From Chloroflexota bacterium (GTDB lineage Bacteria > Chloroflexota > Limnocylindria > QHBO01), in the NCBI GenBank assembly GCA_038040195.1, contig JBBPIR010000001.1, positions 62,001-126,000 on the forward strand: 64,000 nucleotides of DNA, read 5' to 3'. A model generated the notes under the pieces. It had not been told where the DNA came from and did not search any database. It worked only from the letters and a program-made list of their open reading frames with translations. Of this stretch, positions 62,157 through 64,000 are shown piece after piece. Positions within the stretch are counted from its first letter, which is position 1, and each line of letters starts with the position of its first letter. The position numbers and the translations under genes are program-made.

Positions 62157-62191
62157 GCGTCGGGGCACCCCCGGGCACGGCACCCCGACGC
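62157..62191 (-). terminator. Hairpin after trpB2
   Basis: A perfect 9-bp stem GCGTCGGGG/CCCCGACGC with a 17-nt G/C loop, 17 bp past the trpB2 stop on the minus strand. The T tract is weak (ACCTTCGC). Confidence 0.5.
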
Positions 62192-62207
62192 TGCGGCCCC
62201 CAAAGTC

Positions 62208-63563
62208 CTACGCCACGGCCTCGGCTGTGGCCATCGCCACCGGCTCGTACTCGACATCGGTCAGTCCGCCGGCCAGGTATTGGTCGTAGGCCGCCATGTC
62301 GAAGTAGCCGTGCCCCGAAAGGTTGAACAGGATGACCCGCGACTCCCCCGCTTCGCGGGCATCGAGCGCTTCGTCGATGGCGGCCCGGATGGCGTGACTC
62401 GACTCCGGGGCTGGAATCAGCCCCTCAGTCCGCGCGAACCGGATGGCGGCCTCGAAGCACGTGTTCTGGCCGTACGCCCGGGCCTCGATGAACCCCAGCT
62501 CGTACAAGTGCGATACCAACGGCGCCATGCCGTGGTAGCGCAGCCCGCCGGCGTGGATGGGCGCCGGCCGGAATTCGTGACCCAGGGTGTGCATCTTCAG
62601 CAACGGGGTCATGCCCACCGCGTCGCCAAAGTCATACCGATACTCCCCCCGGGTCAGGCTCGGACACGAGGCGGGCTCCACGGCCAGGAACCGGGTCTGG
62701 CTGTTCCCCGCTAACCGGTCGCGGAGGAACGGGAACGCGATGCCGGAGAAGTTCGAGCCGCCGCCCGCGCAGCCGATGACGACGTCGGGCGCATCGCCTG
62801 CCATCTCCATCTGCTTGATGGCCTCCTGACCGATGACCGTCTGGTGCAACAGGACGTGGTTCAGGGCGCTCCCGATCGAGTACTTGGTGTCCTCGCGGGT
62901 GGCGGCCTCCTCCACGGCCTCGCTGATGGCGATGCCCAGGCTGCCGGTCGAGTCCGGATCGGCGGCCAGGACCTGGCGGCCGGCGTTGGTTTCGCGAGAT
63001 GGGGACGGGACGACCGTCGCGCCCATGGTCTGAATGAAGCTGCGCCGATACGGCTTCTGCTCGTAGCTGACGCGAACCATGAAGACCTTGGTCTCGATCC
63101 CGAACAGCGCCCCGGCCAGGGCGAGAGCGCTCCCCCACTGGCCGGCTCCGGTCTCGGTGACCAGGCGCGTCACCCCCTCGGCCTGGTTGTAGAACGCCTG
63201 GGCGATGGCCGTGTTCGGCTTGTGGGAGCCGGCCGGCGAAACGCTCTCGTTCTTGTAGTAGATGCGCGCCGGTGTATCCAGCGACTGCTCCAGGCCCAGG
63301 GCCCGGATCAGTGGCGAGGGCCGGTAGATGCGGTATGCCTCCCGGACCGGCTCCGGGATCGGGATCAGCCGCTCGGTGCTGACTTCCTGGCGGATGAGCT
63401 CCATCGGGAACAGCGGCGCCAGGGCCTCCGGACCGATGGGCTCCCGGGTCGCAGGATGCAGCGGCGGGGGCAGCGGCTCCGGAAGGTCCGCGGCAATGTT
63501 GTAGAAGTGCGTCGGGAGCTCGCTCTCGGGGAGCACGAACCGACGCTGCTGACCTGGGGACAT
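62208..63563 (-). CDS. trpB: Tryptophan synthase beta-like protein, TrpB2 type
   Basis: A 451-aa PLP enzyme of the TrpB2 branch: the PLP lysine lies in [17 protein letters not shown], the phosphate loop is [11 protein letters not shown], and [20 protein letters not shown] and [19 protein letters not shown] are TrpB2 marks. It makes tryptophan from indole and serine, usually without a TrpA partner. CAGGAGGT precedes ATG 63563. A Trp T-box leader controls it. Confidence 0.93.
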   Translation of the reverse strand: MSPGQQRRFVLPESELPTHFYNIAADLPEPLPPPLHPATREPIGPEALAPLFPMELIRQEVSTERLIPIPEPVREAYRIYRPSPLIRALGLEQSLDTPARIYYKNESVSPAGSHKPNTAIAQAFYNQAEGVTRLVTETGAGQWGSALALAGALFGIETKVFMVRVSYEQKPYRRSFIQTMGATVVPSPSRETNAGRQVLAADPDSTGSLGIAISEAVEEAATREDTKYSIGSALNHVLLHQTVIGQEAIKQMEMAGDAPDVVIGCAGGGSNFSGIAFPFLRDRLAGNSQTRFLAVEPASCPSLTRGEYRYDFGDAVGMTPLLKMHTLGHEFRPAPIHAGGLRYHGMAPLVSHLYELGFIEARAYGQNTCFEAAIRFARTEGLIPAPESSHAIRAAIDEALDAREAGESRVILFNLSGHGYFDMAAYDQYLAGGLTDVEYEPVAMATAEAVA

Positions 63564-63579
63564 GACGGTGACCTCCTGA

Positions 63580-63888
63580 GAACAACCTGACCCCTCCGTC
63601 TCAAAGGACGAGGGGGTCGTCTCGTGGTGCCACCTTTGTTCCCCGGTGTTCTCACCCGGGCTCGTTCGACCACGGCTCGCCTGCCTGCGCCGGCTCACGA
63701 TGGCCTCGGCCTTGATATCGGTGCCTCTCCGCCGACCGCTACTGGCGCCTGACCCATGTCCGCGCGTTGGCTGCCGGAGCTCCCGGGTCCATTCGCCGAT
63801 CGCGCCGTCGCCGGGGTCTCACTGGTCCCGACTCCCTGGAGGCTCGCTTGACCGGGTACTCGTCCCGATCGTCGCTGTATTGAACTGT
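63580..63888 (-). promoter_or_regulatory. T-box riboswitch, tryptophan-specific
   Basis: On the minus strand, the T-box core AAAGGTGGCACCACGAG (near 63622-63640) precedes a terminator stem ACCCCCTCGTC/GACGGAGGGGT. The UGGC bulge pairs with a GCCA tRNA end, fitting tRNA-Trp (discriminator G). A UGG specifier in CGAATGGACC is at 63789-63791, in a long stem I. Uncharged tRNA-Trp should favour expression of trpB2. Confidence 0.85.
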
Positions 63889-63895
63889 GGCGCGG

Positions 63896-63925
63896 ACGCT
63901 ACCGACTTGGCACGGCCGCTGTCAA
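63896..63925 (-). promoter_or_regulatory. Promoter of the T-box/trpB2 transcript
   Basis: Minus-strand TTGACA (63920-63925), an 18-bp spacer and TAGCGT (63896-63901). Transcription should begin near 63888. Confidence 0.7.
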
Positions 63926-64000
63926 GAGCGGGTCGCCGCCAATGGCCGGAGCCCGACCTCAGAAAGCTCGGCGCGGGCCAGCCGGTCGTATCGCCCGGCG
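63922..64000 (-). CDS. C-terminal end of an unidentified gene
   Basis: The minus-strand frame reads AGRYDRLARAELSEVGLRPL then AATRS and TGA at 63922-63924. The composition is protein-like, but 25 residues do not identify a family. Its stop overlaps the -35 box of the trpB2 promoter. The rest lies outside the window. Confidence 0.3.
   Translation of the reverse strand, partial: AGRYDRLARAELSEVGLRPLAATRS

Overview
The window is one contiguous piece of a very GC-rich bacterial chromosome. No rRNA, tRNA or CRISPR array is visible. The following suggest a Chloroflexota bacterium (Limnocylindria/Ellin6529-like), with an actinobacterium as the alternative; this is inference from remembered families, not a search: many ECF sigma/membrane-partner pairs, class III cyclases, F420-type luciferase-like oxidoreductases, a ferredoxin-dependent 2-oxoacid oxidoreductase, a T-box-controlled TrpB2, and many genes whose -10 box lies only 6-7 nt before the start codon (leaderless mRNAs).

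Layout. 1-87: start of an ArsR gene. 102-3138: an IS1595-type transposon bounded by 24-bp inverted repeats and carrying a trypsin-like protease and a NYN-domain nuclease as cargo. 3.3-12.1 kb: accessory and signalling region with hicAB, a HEAT protein plus adenylate cyclase, vapBC, an HTH-cyclase fusion, an ECF module, a GYD protein and three NTF2-like paralogues split by a PIN/Phd module. 12.1-15.6 kb: two-component system, nitroreductase and cold-shock gene. 16.4-21.0 kb: three consecutive ECF sigma/membrane-partner operons. 21.2-27.6 kb: secreted helical protein, EAL phosphodiesterase, third cyclase, EamA transporter, DUF6498 protein. 27.8-37.2 kb: moaA, F420-type oxidoreductase, hydrolase, thiolase, FAD amine oxidase and polyamine ABC genes. 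37.4-44.2 kb: fatty-acid/CoA genes, a CGNR regulator, a frameshifted NTF2 gene and ferredoxin. 44.2-49.4 kb: DapA-like aldolase, adenosine deaminase and a four-subunit 2-oxoacid:ferredoxin oxidoreductase operon. 49.4-64 kb: CapA-like lipoprotein, EamA, AMIN-like lipoprotein, DUF4173, cyclophilin, ArsR-thioredoxin, membrane metallopeptidase, MFS, proS, F420-type oxidoreductase, DUF427, and trpB2 with its T-box leader.

Working together. The 31-44 kb block looks like acyl-CoA and polyamine catabolism feeding reduced ferredoxin and acetyl-CoA; the 46-49 kb complex would turn over 2-oxoacids with ferredoxin. The left third is dominated by sensing (cAMP, c-di-GMP, ECF, two-component) and toxin-antitoxin modules.

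The most unusual signals are non-coding. One is a six-copy intergenic hairpin repeat. A second is a three-copy ~160-bp array of palindromes tied to GGCCAA boxes, whose palindromes change between loci while staying palindromic. A third is a set of 17-bp tandem repeats that copy a gene's stop codon into all three frames.
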